A stretch of DNA of 6,503 bases, from positions 1 to 6,503 of the forward strand of contig RFNX01000464.1 in the NCBI GenBank assembly GCA_009926905.1, given 5' to 3'. Source of the stretch: Flavobacteriales bacterium (GTDB lineage Bacteria; Bacteroidota; Bacteroidia; Flavobacteriales_D; Crocinitomicaceae). The stretch's first letter is position 1. Each line of letters starts with the position of its first letter. The position numbers and the translations under genes are program-made. Under the pieces are notes generated by a model that had not been told where the DNA came from, ran no database searches, and saw nothing but the letters and a program-made list of their open reading frames with translations. Positions 1 through 5,904 of the stretch are shown here, one piece after another.

Positions 1-165
1 TTCTAATTTGTGAGCTTCTAGTTTATTCAACTTACGATTCTGACTAACGATCATAAAAATATCTAAGTCATCAAGGAAAAGAATATAAAGCAAGAAAATA
101 AAACTGGTAATGAAATACTTGTTACGAACGTATTTATTGGCTAGTATTTTTCTAATTAAATCCAT
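1..165 (-). CDS. DivIC/FtsB-like septum formation initiator protein (5' part only)
   Basis: The first 55 codons of a gene that leaves the window at base 1. The start is the ATG at 165-163, giving MDLIRKILANKYVRNKYFIT as the N-terminus. A short basic cytoplasmic tail (residues 1-17) is followed by one hydrophobic membrane segment (about 18-31, FITSFIFLLYILFL), an acidic DDLD turn, and the beginning of a charged coiled coil (RKLNKLEAHKLE, 44-55). This layout is typical of the small bitopic DivIC/FtsB proteins, which act at the division septum with FtsL/FtsQ-type partners. From memory, flavobacterial members have the same 'NKY...FLD(D/E)...' outline and often lie near methylmalonyl-CoA mutase genes, which fits this neighbourhood. 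A terminator lies just upstream, so the gene probably starts its own transcript. The family call rests on topology and neighbourhood rather than a strict motif, and the C-terminal half is not visible. Confidence 0.72.
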   Translation of the reverse strand, partial: MDLIRKILANKYVRNKYFITSFIFLLYILFLDDLDIFMIVSQNRKLNKLEAHKLE

Positions 166-182
166 ACACAAAGATTAGAAAT

Positions 183-211
183 AAAAAAAGGAAACCTTTC
201 GATTTCCTTTT
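183..211 (-). terminator. Intrinsic terminator after the exported hypothetical gene
   Basis: A perfect 9-bp inverted repeat (AAAAGGAAA at 186-194, TTTCCTTTT at 203-211) encloses an 8-nt loop. Read on the minus strand, the second arm runs into seven consecutive T residues, as in a Rho-independent terminator. It lies 24 bases downstream of the stop codon of the exported protein gene at 236 and before the divIC-like gene. The stem is A/T-rich and therefore only moderately stable. Confidence 0.7.
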
Positions 212-235
212 AAATTTATGAATAATGAGTTGTTA

Positions 236-1390
236 TTATTCAGGTTTACAGCTTTTGAATTTATTTTCATACATAGCGATGAAGTCTTTATCATTTTCAA
301 ACCAAGGCTTAATTTTATTCAATAATGCACAAGAATTTGTGTTGTTTTTCTCAATTATTGGTAAAATTTGTACAGAAAGTAAAATTCCAACTTTCAACGC
401 TTTTTTATCTGCTTCAGTAAATTTATCTAATTTTTCAAGCTTCAATAAATTTGGAATTTCAATTTTCCAAATCAAACCAGCCGTTTTCATATCTTTTGCT
501 TGTGAACGAATAGCTGCTTCTAAAAACTTTGCTGCTAAGGGATTTTTGGTTATTTGACTGTATTGATCGATTCCTTCTAATAATTCTTCCGTTAGAGTTA
601 CTTTTTTGTTGGCGTCTTTACCACTATAAAAAACAGGGTAACCTTCAGATTCTTCTAATTTAAAGATAATGCCATTGTCAAGTACTTCATTTTGAAAAGC
701 GTTCAACCACATTTTGTGAACAGGAGTATAAAAAATTCCATTTTGATCCATTTCGATAGCAGATGCAGTTGCTGTAATTGCTTCATCAAATGGTTCTTGA
801 ATTAATGGGTCTTTCAAATCTTTACGATACATTCCAAAATAGCCTTTAGCTAAAAAAATTGTTGGTGTTGGATCTCCTGCATATTTTGGTTTTGCAATAA
901 AGTCTGATGCTTTTTTAACCAATTTCACAAAGTTACTATCAGCGTGAATTTGAGTCAACTCATCCAAATTGTTTGTAACTGTTATATAGTTTTCCTCTTC
1001 TACCGAAACATCACTTTCTTCCTCTTCCGTTTCTCCATTTTTCAATTTTTTCTTAACAGAATAGGTGGTAGTCACTGTTACACTAAAGTTTCCAACTTTT
1101 TTGAATTTCAATTCCACCATGTCGGATTTTAACTCACCACTAATAATTTCCCAATCTTTTCCTTCAACTCCCGTTATGGTATATTCTGTACCAACTTTTT
1201 TTGTACCTGCTGCAGTAAAAGAAGCTTCTAATTTCACTTTATTGTTAGAAGGCCCATCTTCTTCATCATCTAAAGTCAAAATTCTTTTAGTAGATTTTAA
1301 ACTTAACGTTGGTTTTTGACCAAAAGAAACTCCCGTTATGAATAGAAGACTAAGCGCGAGCGTTAAACGAAATAATACAGTATTTTTCAT
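236..1390 (-). CDS. Exported protein of unknown function, PKD/Ig-like front and helical back
   Basis: A 384-residue protein that I do not recognise by name. I start it at the ATG at 1390-1388; the frame can be extended to a TTG at 1399, but the ATG puts MKNTVLFRL directly before a hydrophobic core and a typical Bacteroidota signal peptide end, FGQ (about residues 23-25). Residues about 50-142 are beta-rich, with alternating polar and hydrophobic strands and a 'VGNFSVTVTTTYS' segment like the end of a PKD/Ig-like fold, interrupted by an acidic patch rich in Glu (about 120-134). Residues about 143-384 look mostly helical, perhaps TPR-like, and hold two Cys near the end (about 354 and 381) that could form a disulfide in the periplasm. 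There is no lipobox Cys after the signal, no membrane anchor and no visible type IX sorting domain, so a soluble periplasmic protein is most likely. It follows the mutase large subunit gene by 53 bp. No catalytic motif was seen. Confidence 0.8.
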   Translation of the reverse strand: MKNTVLFRLTLALSLLFITGVSFGQKPTLSLKSTKRILTLDDEEDGPSNNKVKLEASFTAAGTKKVGTEYTITGVEGKDWEIISGELKSDMVELKFKKVGNFSVTVTTTYSVKKKLKNGETEEEESDVSVEEENYITVTNNLDELTQIHADSNFVKLVKKASDFIAKPKYAGDPTPTIFLAKGYFGMYRKDLKDPLIQEPFDEAITATASAIEMDQNGIFYTPVHKMWLNAFQNEVLDNGIIFKLEESEGYPVFYSGKDANKKVTLTEELLEGIDQYSQITKNPLAAKFLEAAIRSQAKDMKTAGLIWKIEIPNLLKLEKLDKFTEADKKALKVGILLSVQILPIIEKNNTNSCALLNKIKPWFENDKDFIAMYENKFKSCKPE

Positions 1391-1438
1391 ATTTTTCAAA
1401 TTATAAACTTTCCGTTTTCAATTATTGTGCCGAATTTA

Positions 1439-1446
1439 CAAAATTA
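1439..1446 (-). promoter_or_regulatory. Possible Bacteroidota -7 element for the exported protein gene
   Basis: On the minus strand this reads TAATTTTG, an exact match to TAnnTTTG, overlapping the stop codon of the mutase large subunit gene and lying 48 bases before the ATG at 1390. A TTG lies 24 nt further upstream, which is longer than the usual -33/-7 spacing. In sequence this A/T-rich, such a match can arise by chance, so the downstream gene may instead be read from the mutase transcript; no terminator separates the two. Confidence 0.3.
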
Positions 1447-3570
1447 TTCGTGGCTTTGAATAAGTAGTTGCAATATATCTTGTGCTGCCTTCGAAATTTT
1501 TGTTCCTGGACCATAAATTCCAAATACACCAGCTTCGTATAAAAAGTCATAATCTTGCTGTGGAATAACGCCACCTGCAACGACCATGATATCGGGTCTT
1601 CCCATTTTACTGAGTGCTGCAATCACTGCAGGAACTAAGGTTTTATGCCCTGCGGCCAACGATGAAACTCCTAAAATATGTACATCGTTTTCAATTGCTT
1701 GGCGTGCTGCTTCTTCTGGAGTTTGAAATAAAGGTCCAATGTCCACATCAAATCCAATATCGGCAAATGAGGTCGCAATCACTTTTGCACCACGGTCGTG
1801 ACCGTCTTGGCCCATTTTCGCAATCATGATTCGTGGACGACGACCTTCTAGTTTAGCGAAAGTTTCGACCATTTCCATGGCTTTTGCAAAATCTTCATCT
1901 TTCATAGCTTCTTTTGAATAAACACCACTAATTGAACGAATCGTTGCTGTGTATCGACCATAAACATTTTCCAAAGCTGTAGAAATTTCACCTAACGTAC
2001 AACGTGCTTGGGCGCAACGAACAGCAATTTCTAATAAATTTCCATTTGAATTTCGTGCAGCATCTTCCAATTCTTGCAATAATACTTTTACGATTTCATT
2101 GTTGCGATTGATTTTTACATCTTGCAAACGTTTGATTTGAGAATCTTTAACTTTTGCATTGTCAACTTCTAAAATCTCAATTTGGGAAGCTTCATTGTGC
2201 TCAAAACGATTCACGCCGACGATAATATCTTTTCCTGAATCAATGCGTGCTTGTTTTCTCGCCGCCGCTTCTTCAATGCGCATTTTCGGAATCCCTGTTT
2301 CAATTGCCTTCGCCATTCCTCCTAATTCCTCCACCTCTTGAATCAATTTCCAAGCTTCGTTTACTAATTCGTTGGTCAAGGTTTCGACATAATAACTTCC
2401 TGCATACGGATCAATGAAGCGAGTAATTCCAGTTTCTTGTTGTAAGTATATTTGTGTGTTACGTGCAATTCGCGCCGAAAAATCTGTCGGCAAAGCAATG
2501 GCTTCATCCAATGCATTTGTATGTAAGGATTGAGTTCCACCAAAAGCTGCGGCTAATGCTTCAATACAAGTTCTAGCCACGTTATTAAATGGATCTTGTT
2601 CTGTTAACGACCAACCTGAAGTTTGACAATGTGTGCGCAATGCCAAAGATTTCTGACTCGTTGGATTGAATTCTTGAACCAACTTAGACCACAATAAACG
2701 ACCAGCGCGCATTTTTGCAATTTCCATGTGATGATTCATTCCGATTGCCCAGAAGAAACTCAATCGTGGAGCAAATTCATCAATTTTCAAACCTGCTTTC
2801 AAACCTGTTCGAATGTATTCCAAACCATCAGCTAAGGTATATGCCAACTCGATAGCAGCAGTTGCTCCCGCTTCTTGCATGTGATAACCCGAAATTGAAA
2901 TCGAGTTGAATTTGGGCATTTTTTGAGACGTGAATTCAAAAATGTCAGCAATGATGCGCATTGATGGAGTAGGAGGATAGATGTACGTATTTCGCACCAT
3001 GAACTCCTTTAAAATGTCATTTTGAATCGTACCTGCTAAAGCTGAAATAGCTACCCCTTGTTCGATTGCTGCAGCGATGTAGAACGACATGATCGGTAAA
3101 ACAGCACCGTTCATTGTCATCGAAACCGACATTTCATCCAAAGGAATTTGATCGAACAAAATCTTCATGTCCTCAATGGAATCGATTGCTACACCTGCTT
3201 TTCCAACATCACCCACCACACGTTCATGGTCAGAATCATAACCTCTGTGAGTCGCTAAATCGAAAGCTACTGAAAGACCTTTTTGACCAGCAGCAAGGTT
3301 TCTTCTGTAAAATGCATTTGATTCCTCAGCCGTTGAAAATCCTGCATATTGACGAATGGTCCACGGTTTTGAAACATACATTGAAGCGTAAGGACCACCT
3401 AAAAATGGCGCAAATCCAGAACGGTATTTAGTATGTGTAATGTTTTCTATATCCGCTTTTGAATAAGAAGGTTTCAAAGCGATTTTCTCCGCTGTTTCAA
3501 ACGTTGGTTCGCTTTTAATTTCCGTTTTCAGTTCTTTAAACGAATAATTAGAAAAGTCAATTCTATTCAT
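1444..3570 (-). CDS. scpA: Methylmalonyl-CoA mutase large (catalytic, B12-binding) subunit
   Basis: The 708-residue large subunit of adenosylcobalamin-dependent methylmalonyl-CoA mutase (also called mutB), which interconverts succinyl-CoA and (R)-methylmalonyl-CoA in the cytoplasm. The N-terminal TIM barrel (about 40-500) carries the substrate-site segments YAGFSTAEESNAFYRR (Tyr75), FMVRNTYIYPP (Arg193) and GYHMQEAGA (His230), equivalent to Tyr89, Arg207 and His244 of the Propionibacterium enzyme. Tyr75 and Arg193 favour methylmalonyl-CoA over isobutyryl-CoA mutase, which has Phe and Gln there. GGTQSLHTNALDEA (about 344-357) is also typical. The C-terminal cobalamin domain (about 573-705) has the DxHxxG motif in GQDGHDRG, with His591 as lower axial ligand, plus GVSSLAAGH and VVAGGVIP. 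Full length for the family. I start at the ATG at 3570-3568; an in-frame TTG at 3579 is less likely. The partner, mutA, lies upstream but is separated by a toxin-antitoxin pair. Confidence 0.97.
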   Translation of the reverse strand: MNRIDFSNYSFKELKTEIKSEPTFETAEKIALKPSYSKADIENITHTKYRSGFAPFLGGPYASMYVSKPWTIRQYAGFSTAEESNAFYRRNLAAGQKGLSVAFDLATHRGYDSDHERVVGDVGKAGVAIDSIEDMKILFDQIPLDEMSVSMTMNGAVLPIMSFYIAAAIEQGVAISALAGTIQNDILKEFMVRNTYIYPPTPSMRIIADIFEFTSQKMPKFNSISISGYHMQEAGATAAIELAYTLADGLEYIRTGLKAGLKIDEFAPRLSFFWAIGMNHHMEIAKMRAGRLLWSKLVQEFNPTSQKSLALRTHCQTSGWSLTEQDPFNNVARTCIEALAAAFGGTQSLHTNALDEAIALPTDFSARIARNTQIYLQQETGITRFIDPYAGSYYVETLTNELVNEAWKLIQEVEELGGMAKAIETGIPKMRIEEAAARKQARIDSGKDIIVGVNRFEHNEASQIEILEVDNAKVKDSQIKRLQDVKINRNNEIVKVLLQELEDAARNSNGNLLEIAVRCAQARCTLGEISTALENVYGRYTATIRSISGVYSKEAMKDEDFAKAMEMVETFAKLEGRRPRIMIAKMGQDGHDRGAKVIATSFADIGFDVDIGPLFQTPEEAARQAIENDVHILGVSSLAAGHKTLVPAVIAALSKMGRPDIMVVAGGVIPQQDYDFLYEAGVFGIYGPGTKISKAAQDILQLLIQSHE

Positions 3571-3618
3571 GAATTTCAAGTTGTTTTGAATGATTTTGTT
3601 GCGTTTTTAAGAGTCTAA

Positions 3619-3626
3619 CAAATATA
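3619..3626 (-). promoter_or_regulatory. Likely Bacteroidota -7 element for the mutase large subunit gene
   Basis: On the minus strand this reads TATATTTG, an exact match to TAnnTTTG, 48 bases before the ATG at 3570 and inside the 96-bp gap after the HepT gene. I see no good TTG at the usual -33 distance (the nearest is only 11 nt upstream), so the match is one-sided. It would allow the large subunit gene to be transcribed independently of the toxin-antitoxin genes in front of it. Confidence 0.45.
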
Positions 3627-3666
3627 AAATTTTAAATCAAACTAAAGATTAGCTCTTTCATTTAGA

Positions 3667-3999
3667 TTAATCCAGATATTTTAACACTTCATTTTTTAAT
3701 TCAGGAAGCTCTCGATTTACAATAGTCCAAATTATTTCGTCAGAAATATTATCGTAACTGTGTATGATTCTGTTTCTTGTTCCTACAATATATTTAGCAT
3801 TACTTATTGGAAATTTATCATCTAATTTCATAATTCGATTAACAGCTTCACCAATAATTTCAAGGTTTCTTTCAACCGCTTTTTTCGTTTTTAAATCTGA
3901 TTTATAGGTAAAGAAGTCCCTGTTTTCACCAATAAAATCATCAATTTCTTTAATACAAATCAAAATGTCTAATAACGATGACTTAATTTTAGCATCCAT
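3667..3999 (-). CDS. hepT: HepT-like HEPN-domain toxin RNase (DUF86)
   Basis: A small all-helical HEPN-domain protein of 110 residues. The hallmark is RNRIIHSY at 75-82, which fits the RX4HXY motif of HepT: Arg75 and His80 form the predicted RNase site, and Tyr82 is the residue that MntA modifies by attaching AMP units in studied type VII toxin-antitoxin systems. The segment AVERNLEIIGEAVNRI (41-56) is also typical of the family. Known HepT toxins cut RNA (tRNA in one well-studied case) and are silenced by the partner nucleotidyltransferase. I chose the ATG at 3999 because family members usually begin about there (MDxxIKxxLxDIL); an ATG at 4020 and a TTG at 4023 are in frame upstream. With this start the gene overlaps the end of mntA by 11 bp, suggesting translational coupling. 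All catalytic residues are present, so the toxin looks intact. The in vivo target cannot be read from the sequence. Confidence 0.9.
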   Translation of the reverse strand: MDAKIKSSLLDILICIKEIDDFIGENRDFFTYKSDLKTKKAVERNLEIIGEAVNRIMKLDDKFPISNAKYIVGTRNRIIHSYDNISDEIIWTIVNRELPELKNEVLKYLD

Positions 4000-4291
4000 A
4001 AATTTTGATTTTTGTTGCATCAAGATGTTGTTTGAAAACTGGATTTTTTAAAGCCCTTTCCTCTAACAAATCTACATGTCGTTGTAATATTTCTTCCAAT
4101 TTTGATTTTATATAAAAATAGATATCAGTGTATTTAAACGGGTCGTTTTCATCAATATCGATTACCAAATCTATATCAGAAGTATCGTTAAAATCATCTC
4201 TCGTAACTGAACCAAAAGCGCACAACGACTTTACTTTGTTTAATTTACAAAGATTAATTATTGCCTCAATTTTAAGTTCTTCAATTTTCAT
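3989..4291 (-). CDS. mntA: MntA-like minimal nucleotidyltransferase antitoxin
   Basis: A 100-residue minimal nucleotidyltransferase. The signature GSX10DXD is complete: Gly27-Ser28 in AFGSVTRDDFNDTSDIDLVI, then Asp39 and Asp41. The third metal-binding acid is probably Asp74 in RHVDLLEE. In studied type VII systems this protein transfers AMP from ATP onto the Tyr of the HepT RX4HXY motif and so inactivates the toxin; the intact motif predicts the same here. The start is the ATG at 4291-4289; a TTG at 4297 could extend it by two residues. The 3' end overlaps hepT, the usual arrangement for the pair with the antitoxin gene first. A -7 like element ends only 3 bases before the ATG, so the message could be nearly leaderless. 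The module lies between the two methylmalonyl-CoA mutase subunit genes, with which it has no known functional link. Confidence 0.9.
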   Translation of the reverse strand: MKIEELKIEAIINLCKLNKVKSLCAFGSVTRDDFNDTSDIDLVIDIDENDPFKYTDIYFYIKSKLEEILQRHVDLLEERALKNPVFKQHLDATKIKIYGC

Positions 4292-4294
4292 ATT

Positions 4295-4302
4295 CAAAAG
4301 TA
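4295..4302 (-). promoter_or_regulatory. Possible -7 element of the mntA-hepT module
   Basis: On the minus strand this reads TACTTTTG, an exact match to TAnnTTTG, ending 3 bases before the mntA ATG. If used, transcription would start at or very near the start codon. No convincing TTG lies at -33. I estimate that a chance match somewhere in this A/T-rich gap is not rare, so this is only a candidate. Confidence 0.25.
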
Positions 4303-4357
4303 TGTAAAACTTGATTTCTTTCCTAATTCAGTCGAATTTGAATATTATTTTCATTTA

Positions 4358-4468
4358 GGGCGTGTCCCTCAAAGTTGTTCGTTCCTCTCAATTTTCGGGT
4401 CGGGCTTTCCACTACAATCTCTTCAAGTGAAATACTTTCAGAGGATTTTCGTTGCTATCCCTCACGCG
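4358..4468. repeat. Structured intergenic repeat element, flavobacterial type
   Basis: A 111-bp non-coding element with distinctly higher G+C than its flanks. Its ends are complementary: GCGTG (4360-4364) pairs with CACGC (4463-4467). Two related 17-mers lie in the same orientation exactly 40 bases apart, GGCTTTCCACTACAATC (4403-4419) and GGATTTTCGTTGCTATC (4443-4459), identical at 11 of 17 positions. Between and partly within them a hairpin can form: AATC-TCT (4416-4422) with AGA-GGATT (4440-4447, one bulge), and AAGT (4425-4428) with ACTT (4434-4437) around a GAAAT loop. From memory, the outline GGGCGTG...CGGGTCGGGC...CAATC...GGATT...CTATCCCTCACGCG recurs in intergenic regions of many flavobacterial genomes with a variable central hairpin. 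I cannot confirm the copy number here. It lies 22 bp after mutA and 66 bp before mntA, and could also act as a 3' RNA structure for mutA. Confidence 0.7.
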
Positions 4469-4490
4469 AATTATGGTTCATAAAAATTAT

Positions 4491-5744
4491 TTATCCCAAT
4501 TCATAAATCAAATAAGGAACTCCTAAATAAGTTAGTTCCTCTTTCCAAGTTTGAGCGTTTTTACTCTCCTGATTAAATAGATTTATTCCAATTAGTTTCA
4601 TCTGATTTTCTTTAAACTTAGCTAAACGAGTATTCGCTTTTGCAATGATATCCGTTTTAATTTTTTCCAATTTCTCAGGTGAGTTCAAACTTTTAAATTT
4701 TTCCAATTCAAGAAAGTAAGCCCAAGCTTTTTCAACGATGATGGAGGTTAAATTTTCAACAATGTGACTGCCTCGCAAAGGATCTTGAACCTTGTCAAAA
4801 TAACTTTCTTCTTTCAATAAATTAGAAATGTTTGCAGCCATTCTGTATGCAAAATCAGAACTACCTTCAGTTGATATTTCATCATACGCATGCATCACAA
4901 TACTATCTGAACCTCCTGCAGCAGCTGACATTCCTTCCGTTGTTTGACGCAATAAATTGGTGTGTTGATCTTTCAAAGATTTATTACTCCAACCAACGTG
5001 CGCTACAATTTCAATGGATTCATCAGTTCCGTATGCAGCAATAATTTGTTTCCATAAATAGCGAAGTGCTCTCATTTTGGCGATTTCCAAAAAGTAATTA
5101 TTTCCAATTCCAACGCCAAATGAAAGTTGCTTCGCCGTAAAACCGCGATTCAAAAGCTCATGAGCCGTTGACAAAATCACGCCGATTTCTTGCCAAGTAG
5201 TTGCGCCAATTTGTTGCAATTCAAATCCGTTTACTGAAACAACTTTATTTGATTTCAAAGATTGTAAAGTGCTTTCATAACTTTCAAAATTTGAATCTAA
5301 AGCATCTATATCGAATGAAAAGTTCTCCAATTGAGTAGCAAATTCCGAAGCTAAAAAAGATTGAAGTTGTTTACTATTTGAAAACTTTAACCGTGTATGA
5401 ATGTACTGAACTTCAATCTCGTTGAATAAGGTAATCCAATCAATTTCCGATTTTAATAAATTAAAAATCAATTCATTATTTCCTTGATTCAATGCCGTTA
5501 GAGCCAACTGATTCGCAGTTTTTTCATTTTCAACTGTAATTGAACAGCTAATTTTCCAATCATTTGTAGGATTGTCAATGGAAACCGAATGATCTTTTTG
5601 GGAAGATGCAGTAATATCTAAACTAATTTCTTCAATTTCATCAATAAATTCAATGCGTACTGCATCGTCTTTTAATTCTTTTATAATTTGGGATTTCCAG
5701 GTTTCTACGCTCGTTTCAGAAAAATCTAATTGGAAGTCATTCAT
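4491..5744 (-). CDS. mutA: Methylmalonyl-CoA mutase small subunit, short form
   Basis: The 417-residue non-catalytic partner of the mutase large subunit, starting at the ATG at 5744-5742. The recognisable barrel region includes VNGFELQQIGATTWQEIG (171-188), LSFGVGIGNNYFLEIAKMRALRYLW (207-231), EGMSAAAGGSDSI (270-282) and QDPLRGSHIVE (320-330), each aligning with segments of the large subunit. Where the catalytic chain has GYHMQEAGA, this one has GFELQQIGA, so the catalytic His is replaced by Glu. The protein ends near residue 417 with no DxHxxG motif, so it lacks the C-terminal cobalamin-fold domain that the longer actinobacterial MutA (roughly 640 residues) retains in degenerate form; flavobacterial small subunits are generally short like this. 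Residues 1-100 are weakly conserved. A good promoter lies directly upstream and the ahcY terminator before that, so mutA begins a transcript. Its role is presumably to stabilise the heterodimer. Confidence 0.93.
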   Translation of the reverse strand: MNDFQLDFSETSVETWKSQIIKELKDDAVRIEFIDEIEEISLDITASSQKDHSVSIDNPTNDWKISCSITVENEKTANQLALTALNQGNNELIFNLLKSEIDWITLFNEIEVQYIHTRLKFSNSKQLQSFLASEFATQLENFSFDIDALDSNFESYESTLQSLKSNKVVSVNGFELQQIGATTWQEIGVILSTAHELLNRGFTAKQLSFGVGIGNNYFLEIAKMRALRYLWKQIIAAYGTDESIEIVAHVGWSNKSLKDQHTNLLRQTTEGMSAAAGGSDSIVMHAYDEISTEGSSDFAYRMAANISNLLKEESYFDKVQDPLRGSHIVENLTSIIVEKAWAYFLELEKFKSLNSPEKLEKIKTDIIAKANTRLAKFKENQMKLIGINLFNQESKNAQTWKEELTYLGVPYLIYELG

Positions 5745-5763
5745 TGTTTTCGATTTGATTTCC

Positions 5764-5796
5764 CAAAGATACGATTGTTGTTTTTATGTCATTCAA
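5764..5796 (-). promoter_or_regulatory. Bacteroidota-type promoter of mutA
   Basis: On the minus strand TTG (5796-5794) is followed after 22 nt by TATCTTTG (5771-5764), an exact match to the -7 consensus TAnnTTTG. The -7 element ends 19 bases before the mutA ATG, giving a leader of roughly a dozen bases, A-rich and without a Shine-Dalgarno sequence, as is usual in this phylum. It lies downstream of the ahcY terminator, which supports independent transcription of mutA. There is no room for a cobalamin riboswitch between this element and the start codon. Confidence 0.6.
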
Positions 5797-5825
5797 TTTT
5801 TGTTCATTTCAAAAATATTATACAC

Positions 5826-5853
5826 AAAAAAAGAGGAACATTGCTGCTCCTCT
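5826..5853 (-). terminator. Intrinsic terminator after ahcY, GCAA tetraloop
   Basis: On the minus strand AGAGGAGCA, loop GCAA, then TGTTCCTCT forms a 9-bp stem with one G-U pair, capped by a GNRA-type tetraloop and followed by a run of T (complement of the A run at 5826-5832). It lies about 50 bases after the ahcY stop codon and ends the ahcY transcript before the mutA promoter. The gap between stop codon and hairpin (5854-5904) is A/T-rich with no other visible structure. Confidence 0.85.
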
Positions 5854-5904
5854 CATTTTCTTCTTTTAACTAAAAATTAAGAATTAAACATTCAAAATTC
5901 AAAA

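Noticed and set aside
225..557. A 110-codon open frame on the plus strand opposite the end of the exported protein gene
   Set aside because: It is low-complexity, rich in Ser, Phe and Asn as expected of the reverse of A/T-rich coding DNA, and the opposite strand has the better gene with a signal peptide.
1422..1622. A second minus-strand frame over the end of the mutase large subunit gene
   Set aside because: It overlaps the conserved B12-binding domain in another frame and has no family features.
3114..3431. A 105-codon open frame on the plus strand inside the mutase large subunit gene
   Set aside because: It lies wholly opposite a highly conserved coding region, its translation shows no recognisable fold or motif, and there is no promoter or start context of its own.
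1444..3570. Isobutyryl-CoA or another acyl-CoA mutase instead of methylmalonyl-CoA mutase
   Set aside because: The residues equivalent to Tyr89 and Arg207 of the methylmalonyl-CoA enzyme are both present, and the gene keeps a MutA-type partner.
3571..3666. A terminator after hepT
   Set aside because: Only a 5-bp A/T-rich hairpin without a proper T run could be drawn; too weak to call.
5745..5825. A possible cobalamin riboswitch in front of mutA
   Set aside because: The gap is about 80 bases, A/T-rich, and contains a promoter; there is no B12-box-like sequence and no room for the aptamer.
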